This document shows positions 8,753 to 17,816 of a DNA stretch of 64,000 bases, piece by piece (the first letter of the stretch is position 1; every line of letters starts with the position of its first letter). The DNA comes from Symmachiella dynata. Its GTDB lineage: Bacteria > Planctomycetota > Planctomycetia > Planctomycetales > Planctomycetaceae. Position numbers and translations under genes: made by a program. Under the pieces are notes generated by a model that did no database searches, was not told the DNA's origin, and worked only from the letters and a program-made list of their open reading frames with translations. The stretch is from contig NZ_CP036276.1 of assembly GCF_007747995.1 (NCBI RefSeq), positions 1,479,001-1,543,000 on the forward strand. The letters are read 5' to 3'.

Positions 8753-9307
8753 TCAACCTGAATCAGCAAAGCGGGTCCATTTGAAATAGGCGATGGTGAT
8801 GGCGATCCACGTCCAATCGTCGTCGTCAGAAAAGATCATTAACGCGCTTGGCCGACAAGTCCGGACGTGGAAAGCGAAGGATCGTCGAACAGCAATGCGC
8901 GTCCATCCGAAAGTCTGTTGTACTTGTAGGAGCGGGACTTCGACGTTTCGGGTGAGCAGCGTTTCACCTGCGAACAGCAGCCTCGGTCCGCGACGTAGAC
9001 GAAATTGTTCGGCTTGCCCCTGTTGGAATACCAAGTCAGTTTGAGGAGCACGCATCAAACAAAAGTCGCGTAACCGCGTTCGCCACGTCCGGTTCGATTG
9101 CGGCTTGATTTCGAAGCGCGCCGAACGCTTTTCGCCCGTTGTTGCATGTCGGATGAGATAACACGGAAATCGTTTGTCATTCGCATCGATTTCGCTCCAA
9201 CATTCGAATTCCGTTCTACCGTCCCGTTCAAATCCAACGCGATCAAACCCGACGTTTGATTGCCAGCCGAGCTTGGGAGCATTGGTGACGAGGTGATAAC
9301 GCTTCAT
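8753..9307 (-). CDS. Hypothetical protein
   Basis: This 184-residue protein is not recognised. ATG 9307 gives KRYHLVTNAPKLGW at the N-terminus; GTG 9313 would add two residues. It is rich in Arg and aromatic residues (FDRVGFERDGRTEFECW; GWTRIAVRRSFAFHV) and has an acidic DDDDW cluster near the C-terminus. It has no signal peptide and no clear membrane helix. It sits between a zinc-finger gene and the DUF1501 gene on the same strand, with only 20 bases to the latter. Confidence 0.55.
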   Translation of the reverse strand: MKRYHLVTNAPKLGWQSNVGFDRVGFERDGRTEFECWSEIDANDKRFPCYLIRHATTGEKRSARFEIKPQSNRTWRTRLRDFCLMRAPQTDLVFQQGQAEQFRLRRGPRLLFAGETLLTRNVEVPLLQVQQTFGWTRIAVRRSFAFHVRTCRPSALMIFSDDDDWTWIAITIAYFKWTRFADSG

Positions 9308-9327
9308 GGACACATTGTGCCGCCGGA

Positions 9328-10602
9328 CTACGTCGAAGGCAACAACAATCGTTCAATCGGCGCGCCTTCACACAGTGCCAAGGGGCGGCCGATGGGGGTG
9401 ATGACTTCTTGGGCGTATTCGACGCCGAGCACGGCGAGGATGGTGGCGTATAAATCGGGGACTTCGATCGGGTCGACGGGATCTTTTTTTGCGCCGGTGG
9501 GGTCTGTTTCGCCAATCACTACGCCGCTGCGCAATCCACCGCCGCCGAGAAGTGCGGAAAAGCCAGTCGGCCAGTGGTCGCGGCCGTCGAGGGGGTTGAT
9601 GTTGGGCGTGCGGCCGAATTCGCCAATGCACAAGACGACGGTCGATTCCAGTAGATCACGCTGGCGAAGATCGGTCAGCAGCATGGCCAGCGCCGGGTCG
9701 AGGATCGCCGCGTTTTCTTGGTGGCCGTCGAAGTTATTGGCGTGCGTGTCGAACCCGTCGAGCGTGACCTGCACCGCTTTGACACCGGTCTCGACCAACC
9801 GCCGCGCCATCAAGCAGCCTTGACCGAAAGAGGTCTCGCCATAAGCGGCGCGGATGGCGGCTGGTTCGTGCTGCAATTCAAAGGCCCGCAGTTGCTCGGA
9901 AGTCATCATGGTCAGCGCCCGCTTGAGGGTTTGACGATGTTGCGTGCGGTCGGCAGCAGCGGTGCGGTTTTTGCGAAACGATTGTTCGATGATATCCAAG
10001 TTCGACAACCGTCGCTGTTGCCGCTGATCATCGACGTTTGCCGTGACGTTGCTGACTTTGTCTTGCGGATTGAAAACTTTGAAGGGATCGAATTTGTCGC
10101 CGAGATATCCACCGCGACCGGGAAACGGATCGTTGCCGATCATGACATTGCGGGGGATTTCGACTCGGGCATCAGTTTGTTGTTGTGTGACTAGTGCGGC
10201 GATGGAAGGGTGGGTCACGGTCGGGTCGGGTCGGTATCCCGTTTTGAGGAAATAGGCGCCCCGTTCGTGGTCCCCTTCTTTGGAAACCAGCGAGCGGATC
10301 ACGGAGAGTTCGTGGATCTGTTCGGCCGTGTGGGGAAACAAATCGGCGATATGCAAACCGGGAACCATCGTGGCCAGTGCCTTGGTCGGTCCGCCGACTT
10401 TGGTCCCGGGATGGGGGTCCCAGGTCTCGAGTTGGCTCGGTCCGCCCGCCAGCCACAGCGTGATCAGTGATTTCTCACGTTCTGGACCGCGCTTTGCAGC
10501 GGCGCGGAGATCCAACGCCGGGAGCGCAAAGGAGAGTGTGCCGGCGGCGGCGATTTTTAGAGCATCGCGACGTGACAGACAGGAGGATGCTTGGTCGGTC
10601 AT
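9328..10602 (-). CDS. DUF1501 family exported protein (sulfatase-like fold)
   Basis: This 424-residue protein is a DUF1501 member, a family strongly expanded in Planctomycetes and usually paired with DUF1549/DUF1553 proteins. The N-terminus has a twin-arginine export signal (SRRDALKIAAAGTLSFALPAL), so it is probably exported folded. Family motifs include LWLAGGPSQLETWDPHPG, the GFDTHANNF motif and GEFGRTPNINPLDGRDHWP, which resemble metal-binding parts of the alkaline phosphatase/sulfatase superfamily. ATG 10602 was preferred over the in-frame codon at 10635 because it places the signal at the N-terminus. The DUF1549 partner is the next gene upstream. The substrate is unknown. Confidence 0.9.
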   Translation of the reverse strand: MTDQASSCLSRRDALKIAAAGTLSFALPALDLRAAAKRGPEREKSLITLWLAGGPSQLETWDPHPGTKVGGPTKALATMVPGLHIADLFPHTAEQIHELSVIRSLVSKEGDHERGAYFLKTGYRPDPTVTHPSIAALVTQQQTDARVEIPRNVMIGNDPFPGRGGYLGDKFDPFKVFNPQDKVSNVTANVDDQRQQRRLSNLDIIEQSFRKNRTAAADRTQHRQTLKRALTMMTSEQLRAFELQHEPAAIRAAYGETSFGQGCLMARRLVETGVKAVQVTLDGFDTHANNFDGHQENAAILDPALAMLLTDLRQRDLLESTVVLCIGEFGRTPNINPLDGRDHWPTGFSALLGGGGLRSGVVIGETDPTGAKKDPVDPIEVPDLYATILAVLGVEYAQEVITPIGRPLALCEGAPIERLLLPST

Positions 10603-10653
10603 GAATTTATGTCTCACAAGATGCGCCTCGTGCACTTTAGAATTTCAAAAGTT

Positions 10654-10729
10654 GGGTGCCACTGGCTTGGCCAGTGCGAGTTCAAATATCTGATAGACAA
10701 ACAAAGCACTGGCATAGCCAGTGGCACCC
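10654..10729. repeat. Palindromic repeat between the DUF1501 and DUF1549 genes
   Basis: Arms 10654-10666 (GGGTGCCACTGGC) and 10717-10729 are inverted copies, and each side also forms its own hairpin with loops TTG and ATA. A related CACTGGC...GCCAGTGGCACCC hairpin occurs at 14904-14932. It looks like a REP-type element and may attenuate transcription from the upstream gene. Confidence 0.65.
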
Positions 10730-10769
10730 CCCAGGGGGGCAACTAATACAACGGGGTAGTGAGGAGGGG

Positions 10770-12380
10770 CTAATGATTCCAGGAAAATTCGGTTGTGTTT
10801 AACAGGCTCCAGAATAGATCCTCGACGACTTGTTCTCGTGATTCGTCCGTGCTGTCTTGGAGTTGGGCGACGAAGTGGGCTGATTCGGGTGGTGTTGGTT
10901 TTCGCGACAGGCAAATTAAAAATGCGGTTTCGATGCATTGCTCGTCGGTGGGGGCCATCGTGGCGGTGCCGCCGACGGAGTTGAAGAGATTGCTTTCCAT
11001 CAATTCGCGGACCAGGTCGCCGTTCATCAGTACAAGTCGTTGCGGAATGGTTCCGCCCCGTTCCTGTAATTCATCACTTCCCAGATCGCCGTACTCACGG
11101 ATGAAATCTCCCTCGCGAATCAGACGGATGGTGCGGACGAGTAAATGCGAGTTGCGGTCGATGGTTTGCACTGATGCCGCTTGTAGTATCGCGCCGATGA
11201 CTTGTTCGGGGCGCAACCGCACGAGTGGAAAGATGGCCGATTTGCTTTCGGCGGCGGCGAGTGACTTGTCGTCGCCGCCATCGATGGTCGAAGCCGCGCG
11301 GAAGGCGCGTGTGGCGGTGATGGTTTCGATCAGGTGTTTGATGCTGTAGTTCTGTGCCGCGAAATCGTCGGCAAGCAAGTCGAGCAGGTCGGGGGCATCG
11401 GTTGGGGGCGGGTCGTCGAGGTCGTCAACCGGTCTGAGGTAAGCGCGGCCAAAGAGGAGTCCCCAGACACGGTTCACAGTGGCACGGCGGAAGCGGCGGT
11501 TTTCGGGGTGTGTTAACCAGGCAGCCAATTGTCCGCGCGATGTGCCGGCGGTGGGCAACCATGTTGGTGAGAAGGGGACCGACGGTGCGACCGTACGATC
11601 TTCGAGAGTCTCTCGGTCCTGGATTGTATACTCCTGCGGTTTGTCCTCCACTCCGAAGGGGGACAATGAGACTTCTCCGAAGTGAGCGGCGAGTCCTTCG
11701 AATTGGTCTTGGGTCCAATCTCGGAAGGGATGGTCGTGGCATTGGGCGCAGTCGATGCGCTGTCCTAGAAACGCGCGGACCGTGCGGCCGGCGAGTTTAT
11801 TTTCGTCGAAGTCTTCGTCGATGCGGGCAGAGGTCACAAAATTCACCGCCGGCGCGCCGGTCCACAGGCCGGTCTCGGCGATCAGGTGTCGCACCGTTTC
11901 GTCATAGGGGTGATCAGCTTGCAACCGGCTGCTGAGCCAATCGGTCAGACGGTCGCGGCGAAAAATGATAAACGGACCCTCATCGACTCCCACATAAACG
12001 CGGGCGAGGCGTTGGGCGAAATAATCGGCAAAGCGGGGATCGTCCAACAGTCGTCGCGTCCAGCGGCGCAGCTTGTCGGGTTGAGTGTCGGTTTGGAATT
12101 GGCGGATTTCTTCCAGCGAGGGAATCGTGCCGTGCAGCGCCAGCGACAGGCGTCGCAGTATCTGTAGGTCATCCGCCGGTTCGGCTGAGGCGATGTTGGC
12201 GTAGGTCCAGGATTGATTGAGATAATCGTCCACCGTCGCAACGGCTGAAGAGAGCGTGGGCGTCACGTTGGCGGGTGAGGAGCGCCGCGGCTGGCGGAGG
12301 GGATCGCGCGCGGCAGCTGCGACCAGCAGGGTCACGCCGGCGACAACAGCGATTGGAATCAGGGCGGCTCGGACTTTCAT
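10770..12380 (-). CDS. DUF1549/DUF1553 protein with cytochrome-c-like CxxCH motif
   Basis: The 536-residue product has an N-terminal membrane anchor or signal (LIPIAVVAGVTLLVAAAA), a DUF1549 domain at about residues 45-235 and a DUF1553 domain at about 285-530. The planctomycete signature CAQCHDHPF begins at about residue 211; its CxxCH could bind haem, but haem binding has not been shown for the family as far as I know. The C-terminal part (RLRPEQVIGAILQAAS; RLVLMNGDLV) is typical of DUF1553. It is upstream of the DUF1501 gene on the same strand, and the pair is a recurrent planctomycete unit. Its role is unknown, with carbohydrate breakdown often suggested. Confidence 0.9.
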   Translation of the reverse strand: MKVRAALIPIAVVAGVTLLVAAAARDPLRQPRRSSPANVTPTLSSAVATVDDYLNQSWTYANIASAEPADDLQILRRLSLALHGTIPSLEEIRQFQTDTQPDKLRRWTRRLLDDPRFADYFAQRLARVYVGVDEGPFIIFRRDRLTDWLSSRLQADHPYDETVRHLIAETGLWTGAPAVNFVTSARIDEDFDENKLAGRTVRAFLGQRIDCAQCHDHPFRDWTQDQFEGLAAHFGEVSLSPFGVEDKPQEYTIQDRETLEDRTVAPSVPFSPTWLPTAGTSRGQLAAWLTHPENRRFRRATVNRVWGLLFGRAYLRPVDDLDDPPPTDAPDLLDLLADDFAAQNYSIKHLIETITATRAFRAASTIDGGDDKSLAAAESKSAIFPLVRLRPEQVIGAILQAASVQTIDRNSHLLVRTIRLIREGDFIREYGDLGSDELQERGGTIPQRLVLMNGDLVRELMESNLFNSVGGTATMAPTDEQCIETAFLICLSRKPTPPESAHFVAQLQDSTDESREQVVEDLFWSLLNTTEFSWNH

Positions 12381-12599
12381 GATCGCCTCGCGCGGTGACG
12401 CGCGTTCCCAGCTTGCCGGAGAATTGCCAGACGGCTCACGTGAACCATCTGTTTTAAGGGATTCAATTTGATTATTCTCTAAAGATCGAATGCTGCAAGG
12501 CGAATAACCGATTGCCGTGCAGCCATTGAGCTATTCGAGTGGCTGCGGGAAATCTTGACGTCATTTGCGAATTCCGGCGGATCGAAAGAAAACAATCGC

Positions 12600-13841
12600 A
12601 TGTCCGAGCATTTGCAATCCCCTCCCGACACCTCTGAGCTGCGGCTCGAACCCGTGGAATTGACCAAGTTTTACGACGAATCGTTGGTCGAGGATTCGCC
12701 CGATCCCACACCACCCGCCCGGCAGAGAGGGTTGCTGTGGGGGATGTTCGCTGCGCTCTTCCGAGCCATCCGGTTTGTATATCGCCTGATCGGGGCGGTG
12801 TTGGTGTTGGCCGTGGTTGCGGCGGTGCCGATTGTGAATTTTTGGGTGCTGGGGTATTTGTTGGATGCCCAGGGGCGAGTCGCACGGGGACGCGTGGCCG
12901 GGGGCGGAGGGTGGCGGGATGCGTTTCCTGATATCGCGTCGCTGTCACGGATCGCCTCGATCGGCGTGGGGATTTCGCTCTGTTTGTTGCCGCTGCGGCT
13001 GTTGGCGGGGCTGGCGGCCGATGCGCGTTTGATCTCCGCCGGCTCGACGGCCGATGTGGGGTTACATCGCGCGGTGATCGTGGCGGCCGTGCTGGTCGCC
13101 GTGCATATCTATTTGGCCCTCGCTCGTGGCGGCGGGTTGTCCTGCTTCTTTCGACCGCTGAAGAATCTGCGTTGGCTGCGAAAGCAAATTCGCAATGGAC
13201 AGTACCTTGAGGTTGCCGATCGCGAAACACGGGCCTTCATCGCGTCGCTTCGAATTCGCGAACGGTGGTGGTTGGGGCTCCGGGGATTTCTCACCGGTTT
13301 GGCTTGGTTGATCGTGCCGACGGCTATGTTTGCCGCTGCGAACAGTTCTGAGGGGGGACTAGTTGCCGTGACCATTGCCGGGGGACTGTTGCTGATTCCG
13401 GTGCTGAGTTGGATGCCGTTGTTGCAGGCGCGGTTTGCGGCGGAGCGGCGATGGCGGGCGGCGTTTGAATTGCGGACGGTGCGGCGGATTTTTCGCCGTG
13501 CACCAATCGCGGGGACGTTGGCCGTGATCGGCACGTTGGTGTTGTCGCTGCCGTTGTACCTGGCCAAGGTAGTCCTGCCGCCGCGGGATGCGATGTGGAT
13601 GGTGACGATCGTGTTCATCGTCAGCATCTGGCCGGTGAAACTACTCTCCGGCTGGGCTTACCAGCGCGGCATGAAACGCGAGACCGATGCTTGGTGGGGT
13701 CTGCGTTGGCTGGGCCGCGGCGTGATGCTGCCGTTGTTGGCCGTCTACGTCTTTTTGTTGTTGTTCACGCCCAGCTTGGGAGAGCATGGCAAATGGGTGT
13801 TGTTTGAACACCACGGATTTTTGCTGCCGGTGCCGTTTTGA
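12600..13841 (+). CDS. Polytopic membrane protein
   Basis: This 413-residue integral membrane protein has an N-terminal cytoplasmic tail of about 55 residues followed by about eight hydrophobic helices, including RLIGAVLVLAVVAAVPIVNFWVL near residues 65-85 and two adjacent C-terminal helices around 330-400. Conserved-looking features are a GYLLDAQGRVARG motif after the first helix and an amphipathic segment FFRPLKNLRWLRKQI. The frame opens at 12555, but ATG 12600 has an AAAGAAAA purine stretch upstream and is preferred. It is divergent from the DUF1549 gene. The general pattern resembles DUF4013-like planctomycete membrane proteins, but I am not certain. Confidence 0.75.
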   Translation: MSEHLQSPPDTSELRLEPVELTKFYDESLVEDSPDPTPPARQRGLLWGMFAALFRAIRFVYRLIGAVLVLAVVAAVPIVNFWVLGYLLDAQGRVARGRVAGGGGWRDAFPDIASLSRIASIGVGISLCLLPLRLLAGLAADARLISAGSTADVGLHRAVIVAAVLVAVHIYLALARGGGLSCFFRPLKNLRWLRKQIRNGQYLEVADRETRAFIASLRIRERWWLGLRGFLTGLAWLIVPTAMFAAANSSEGGLVAVTIAGGLLLIPVLSWMPLLQARFAAERRWRAAFELRTVRRIFRRAPIAGTLAVIGTLVLSLPLYLAKVVLPPRDAMWMVTIVFIVSIWPVKLLSGWAYQRGMKRETDAWWGLRWLGRGVMLPLLAVYVFLLLFTPSLGEHGKWVLFEHHGFLLPVPF

Positions 13842-13888
13842 TGAAATCCAGAAATCAGTTTGTTGAACACTGTTTATTCCAGACAGGT

Positions 13889-14524
13889 TCAATTGTCGAA
13901 CCAAAACACGAGACGCGTGCGTCCGTCTCCTAGTTTTGCTTCAATTTGTTCCATAACATTCACCACGATCGGGAACATCATCTCTCTTTGGTCGTCTTTC
14001 ATCTCCATAATCGACAGGTCAAAGTAGTCGAGACTATCGAATATCTCGGGAAGCGTTAACCAGCTTGGCGAGTGCCAATCGGGATGCGATACTCGTTCCT
14101 TGCACACTTTCCCCGCCCCAAACACGATCCTCCATGGGCAACCTATGTAGATTGAATATCCATCGTCAACCCATCGCTGCGCCACTTCTTGCGTCACGGC
14201 AGGGAGGCCCGGCGACAGCCAACTTAAGTTGCTGTTGAAGTAGTGTACGTCGGTGTCGCCTTTCACAATTATGTGTGCAAATCGGTTAAATACGGGAAAT
14301 GATAGCATTGGCGGTAAGCCACGTGGTGAATGAAGCGCGCGTTTTCGTGATCGGTCGCCAGGAAAGTGGTAGTTTACGCCGTCCCCCAGAGCGTCAAGTA
14401 CTTGTGGGTTTCCAGTGAGCAATAATTCACCATCGTTAAATGCCGAAACTGTTTTGGACGTCACGAACGGCATGCTCTGTTCGGAGTAGTCCACTTCGAT
14501 GAATGCATGAATACTAGTGCCCAT
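13889..14524 (-). CDS. Hypothetical protein with GTSIHAFIEVDY N-terminus
   Basis: This 211-residue protein begins GTSIHAFIEVDY, a start that resembles a family of uncharacterised bacterial and phage proteins. ATG 14524 gives this N-terminus; the frame extends to 14557. The chain is soluble, with many Trp, Phe and Asp residues and no signal peptide. A +1 base composition lower in GC than its neighbours is apparent by eye, which would fit acquisition by transfer. It converges on the polytopic membrane protein gene. No function can be assigned. Confidence 0.6.
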   Translation of the reverse strand: MGTSIHAFIEVDYSEQSMPFVTSKTVSAFNDGELLLTGNPQVLDALGDGVNYHFPGDRSRKRALHSPRGLPPMLSFPVFNRFAHIIVKGDTDVHYFNSNLSWLSPGLPAVTQEVAQRWVDDGYSIYIGCPWRIVFGAGKVCKERVSHPDWHSPSWLTLPEIFDSLDYFDLSIMEMKDDQREMMFPIVVNVMEQIEAKLGDGRTRLVFWFDN

Positions 14525-14819
14525 TGGATCGTCCCCTTGCCAACTATATACGCGCACGTTCCTTCGTCGACCAAGTAGTAAAACACTTCGATAGACGAGG
14601 CTTATACGATACTTCGAAGTTACCCGCCGAATTCATGCGCTTACCAGTTCAATATTCCAAAGCGTATGGTCGATAAGCAAGAGTTCGAAATTATCCGATA
14701 CTGCCCCGATATTTCGCGGGTGGCACTGAATGTCGGCGGCAATCAGTGTGCCGGAGACACAAGTCGCTGCCGTTTCAGCCGTGCTTGTCAATCAGCCTCC
14801 CCTTGTGTCGGAGGGCGTG

Positions 14820-14875
14820 AATTGCGGCTTTTTGCGGGCTTTGCCCGCCCCGATAGCGAAGCTATCGCGGCCACC
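14820..14875 (+). repeat. Two-hairpin intergenic repeat, copy 2
   Basis: Stem 1 is GCGGGC (14834-14839) with GCCCGC (14843-14848). Stem 2 is CGATAGC (14851-14857), loop GAA, GCTATCG (14861-14867), both perfect. Compared with copies 1 and 3 the T-A pair in stem 2 has changed on both sides, which keeps pairing. Confidence 0.75.
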
Positions 14876-14903
14876 CCTTTGTGTTGCCTGCGGTCAAACG
14901 TAG

Positions 14904-14926
14904 CACTGGCGGACGAGCCGCCAGTG
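14904..14926. terminator. Hairpin just downstream of gmd
   Basis: A perfect 9-base-pair stem, CACTGGCGG with CCGCCAGTG and a 5-base loop, lies 15 bases beyond the gmd stop. It resembles the repeat at 10654-10729. No T-run follows, so a role in termination or mRNA 3'-end protection is inferred. Confidence 0.55.
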
Positions 14927-14941
14927 GCACCCGTGAACTGT

Positions 14942-15970
14942 TTATGCGGCGCGGACGGTGGCTAGGATGCGTTCGCGGCGGGCGCGTTCCCAGTCGGCGT
15001 CGACCATGATTTTGACCAGCTCGGCGAACGTGGTTTTTGGCTGCCAGCCTAGTTTTTCGCGGGCCATTGTGGCGTCGCCCAAGAGCAAATCGACTTCAGC
15101 GGGGCGAAGATAGCGGGGGTCGATTTCGACGTACGGTCGCGGGGACAATCCCACCTGTTCGAAAGTGAGGTCCAGGAATTCTTGGACGGAATGCGTTTCT
15201 CCTGTGGCGATCACGAAATCTTCGGGCTGGTCTTGTTGCAGCATCAGCCACATCGCTTCGACGTAATCGGCGGCGTAACCCCAGTCGCGTTTAGCGTCGA
15301 GATTGCCGAGGTACAGTTTGTTTTGCAGCCCTTCACGGATACGGGTCGCGCCGAGCGTGATTTTGCGGGTGACGAAGGTTTCGCCGCGGCGGGGGGACTC
15401 GTGGTTGAACAGGATCCCGTTACAGGCATACAGGCCGTAGGCGTCGCGGTAGTTCACGGTTTGGTGGAAACTGAAAACCTTGGCACAGGCGTACGGGCTG
15501 CGGGGATGGAAGCGAGTGTTTTCGTTTTGCGGTGTTTCGGAAACCTTGCCGAACATTTCGCTGGAGGAGGCTTGATAGATGCGGACTTCGTGGCGGCGGT
15601 TGAGTTGCCGCGCTGCTTCGAGCAGTCGCAGTGTGCCGAGCGCGTCGACGTCGACGGTGTACAGCGGCTGGTCGAAGGAAACCCGCACGTGGCTTTGCGC
15701 GCCGAGGTTATAGATTTCGTGCGGCTCGATTTCGTGGACCAGATTCGACAAGCTGCCGCCGTCGGTCAGGTCGCCGTAGTGCAGGACCAATTTTGGGCTG
15801 GTTTCGTGAGGGTCCTGATAGAGATGATTGAGGCGTTCGGTGCTGAACGTGCTCGAACGGCGGACAATGCCGTGCACCTCGTAACCTTTTTCCAAAAGGA
15901 ACTCGGTGAGGTACGAACCATCCTGTCCGGTGATGCCGGTGATTAACGCGCGTTTGGTTGGGTCGGTCAT
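14942..15970 (-). CDS. gmd: GDP-mannose 4,6-dehydratase
   Basis: This enzyme converts GDP-D-mannose to GDP-4-keto-6-deoxy-D-mannose, the first step of GDP-L-fucose synthesis, using bound NADP. It is an extended short-chain dehydrogenase of 342 residues, the usual length. Visible motifs are the Rossmann glycine motif ([10 protein letters not shown]), [12 protein letters not shown] in the cofactor loop, YNLGAQSHV, the catalytic Ser-rich loop ([10 protein letters not shown]) and the YxxxK pair in SPYACAK, and the substrate motif [17 protein letters not shown]. The next gene, fcl, does the second step, so the two form a GDP-fucose unit for surface polysaccharide. Confidence 0.95.
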   Translation of the reverse strand: MTDPTKRALITGITGQDGSYLTEFLLEKGYEVHGIVRRSSTFSTERLNHLYQDPHETSPKLVLHYGDLTDGGSLSNLVHEIEPHEIYNLGAQSHVRVSFDQPLYTVDVDALGTLRLLEAARQLNRRHEVRIYQASSSEMFGKVSETPQNENTRFHPRSPYACAKVFSFHQTVNYRDAYGLYACNGILFNHESPRRGETFVTRKITLGATRIREGLQNKLYLGNLDAKRDWGYAADYVEAMWLMLQQDQPEDFVIATGETHSVQEFLDLTFEQVGLSPRPYVEIDPRYLRPAEVDLLLGDATMAREKLGWQPKTTFAELVKIMVDADWERARRERILATVRAA

Positions 15971-16235
15971 TTGAATTCCTATTTCATTCCCTCGTTCCCA
16001 AACGGAGTTTAGGAACGCCGGTTCGCGAAGCTCCGCTTCGCTGAGGTGTCTGTTGGGCTTGGTTGGTTACGTGATGGCCGTCCGATGTTGTCTCCCTCTC
16101 CCTCTGGGAGAGGGCCGGGGTGAGGGTTTTCGCATCAATTGCGATTTCCCACCGTCATCAGACGTGACTTACGTTAAGCCGTGGTGCATTGGGGTTGTTA
16201 TTCGTCCTGCATAGAAAGGTGCGTCGCGACGCACC
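15971..16235. other. gmd-fcl gap with palindromes
   Basis: No gene is seen in these 265 bases between fcl and gmd. The gap holds a widespread-type palindrome near 16092-16127 (CCCTCTCCCTCTGGGAGAGG followed by GCCGGGGTGAGGG) and an 18-base perfect palindrome at 16218-16235 immediately after the fcl stop (GGTGCGTCGCGACGCACC). These may separate the two transcripts. Confidence 0.6.
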
Positions 16236-17237
<1,002 letters not shown>

Positions 17238-17288
17238 TCAACCCCCGACTCTGCCGGGGGAATGGACGCTGTACAAATTCCGCGTCGC

Positions 17289-17741
17289 TTACGAAACCCA
17301 GGAGCGCGAGGGGCTCTCTTGCTCGTCAAGCAGGGCATGGTGCGGCGTGGGGGTGGAGGTGGCGGGGCGTTCGCTGCTGATTTTTTCCATCAGCTCGACC
17401 CAAGTTTGCCGATGTTGCTCGAGAATCTTGATGGCGTCGGTTGCTGCTTGGGCATCCCGTTCGCCGTCGGCGTCGACCAACGCGCGATAGACAAATCCAA
17501 AGACCGCCTGCAAGTTGACAACCATGGCTTCGTCGCCATCGGCTTTGAGTCCGTTGATCAACTCATTGACAAACTCGCGACTGCGGCTGAATGATTCGTG
17601 TGACAGTTCGTAGTTGGCTTCGCCCAAGGCTTGCACACCAAGTCGCGCAAAACGCAGCGCGCCGTCGACGACCAGCATGTGCAGTTGCTCAGGAGGGGCG
17701 GTCAAAACTTGTGTTTCCAGGTATTGATCAGCGGCAGGCAT
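17289..17741 (-). CDS. fliS: Flagellar export chaperone FliS
   Basis: FliS binds the C-terminal helix of flagellin in the cytoplasm and prevents early polymerisation. The 150-residue product has the family N-terminus (ADQYLETQVLTAPPEQLHMLVVDGALRFA) and a helical bundle (SREFVNELINGLKADGD). A proline- and serine-rich C-terminal tail of about 30 residues goes beyond the usual length. It is directly downstream of fliD, the common fliD-fliS order. Confidence 0.92.
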   Translation of the reverse strand: MPAADQYLETQVLTAPPEQLHMLVVDGALRFARLGVQALGEANYELSHESFSRSREFVNELINGLKADGDEAMVVNLQAVFGFVYRALVDADGERDAQAATDAIKILEQHRQTWVELMEKISSERPATSTPTPHHALLDEQESPSRSWVS

Positions 17742-17816
17742 GATGTCGGTCCTTCGTATTGGTCAGACGTTGTGAAAGGGAGTTGATGATGGTTTGACGC
17801 AGCGGGGCTGCTGTGA

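Larger units (their letters stand above)
14558..14941. other. Gene gap with repeats
   Basis: About 380 bases between the gmd stop and the previous gene. No gene is seen. It holds two palindromic repeats, at 14820-14875 and 14904-14932, described separately. Confidence 0.5.
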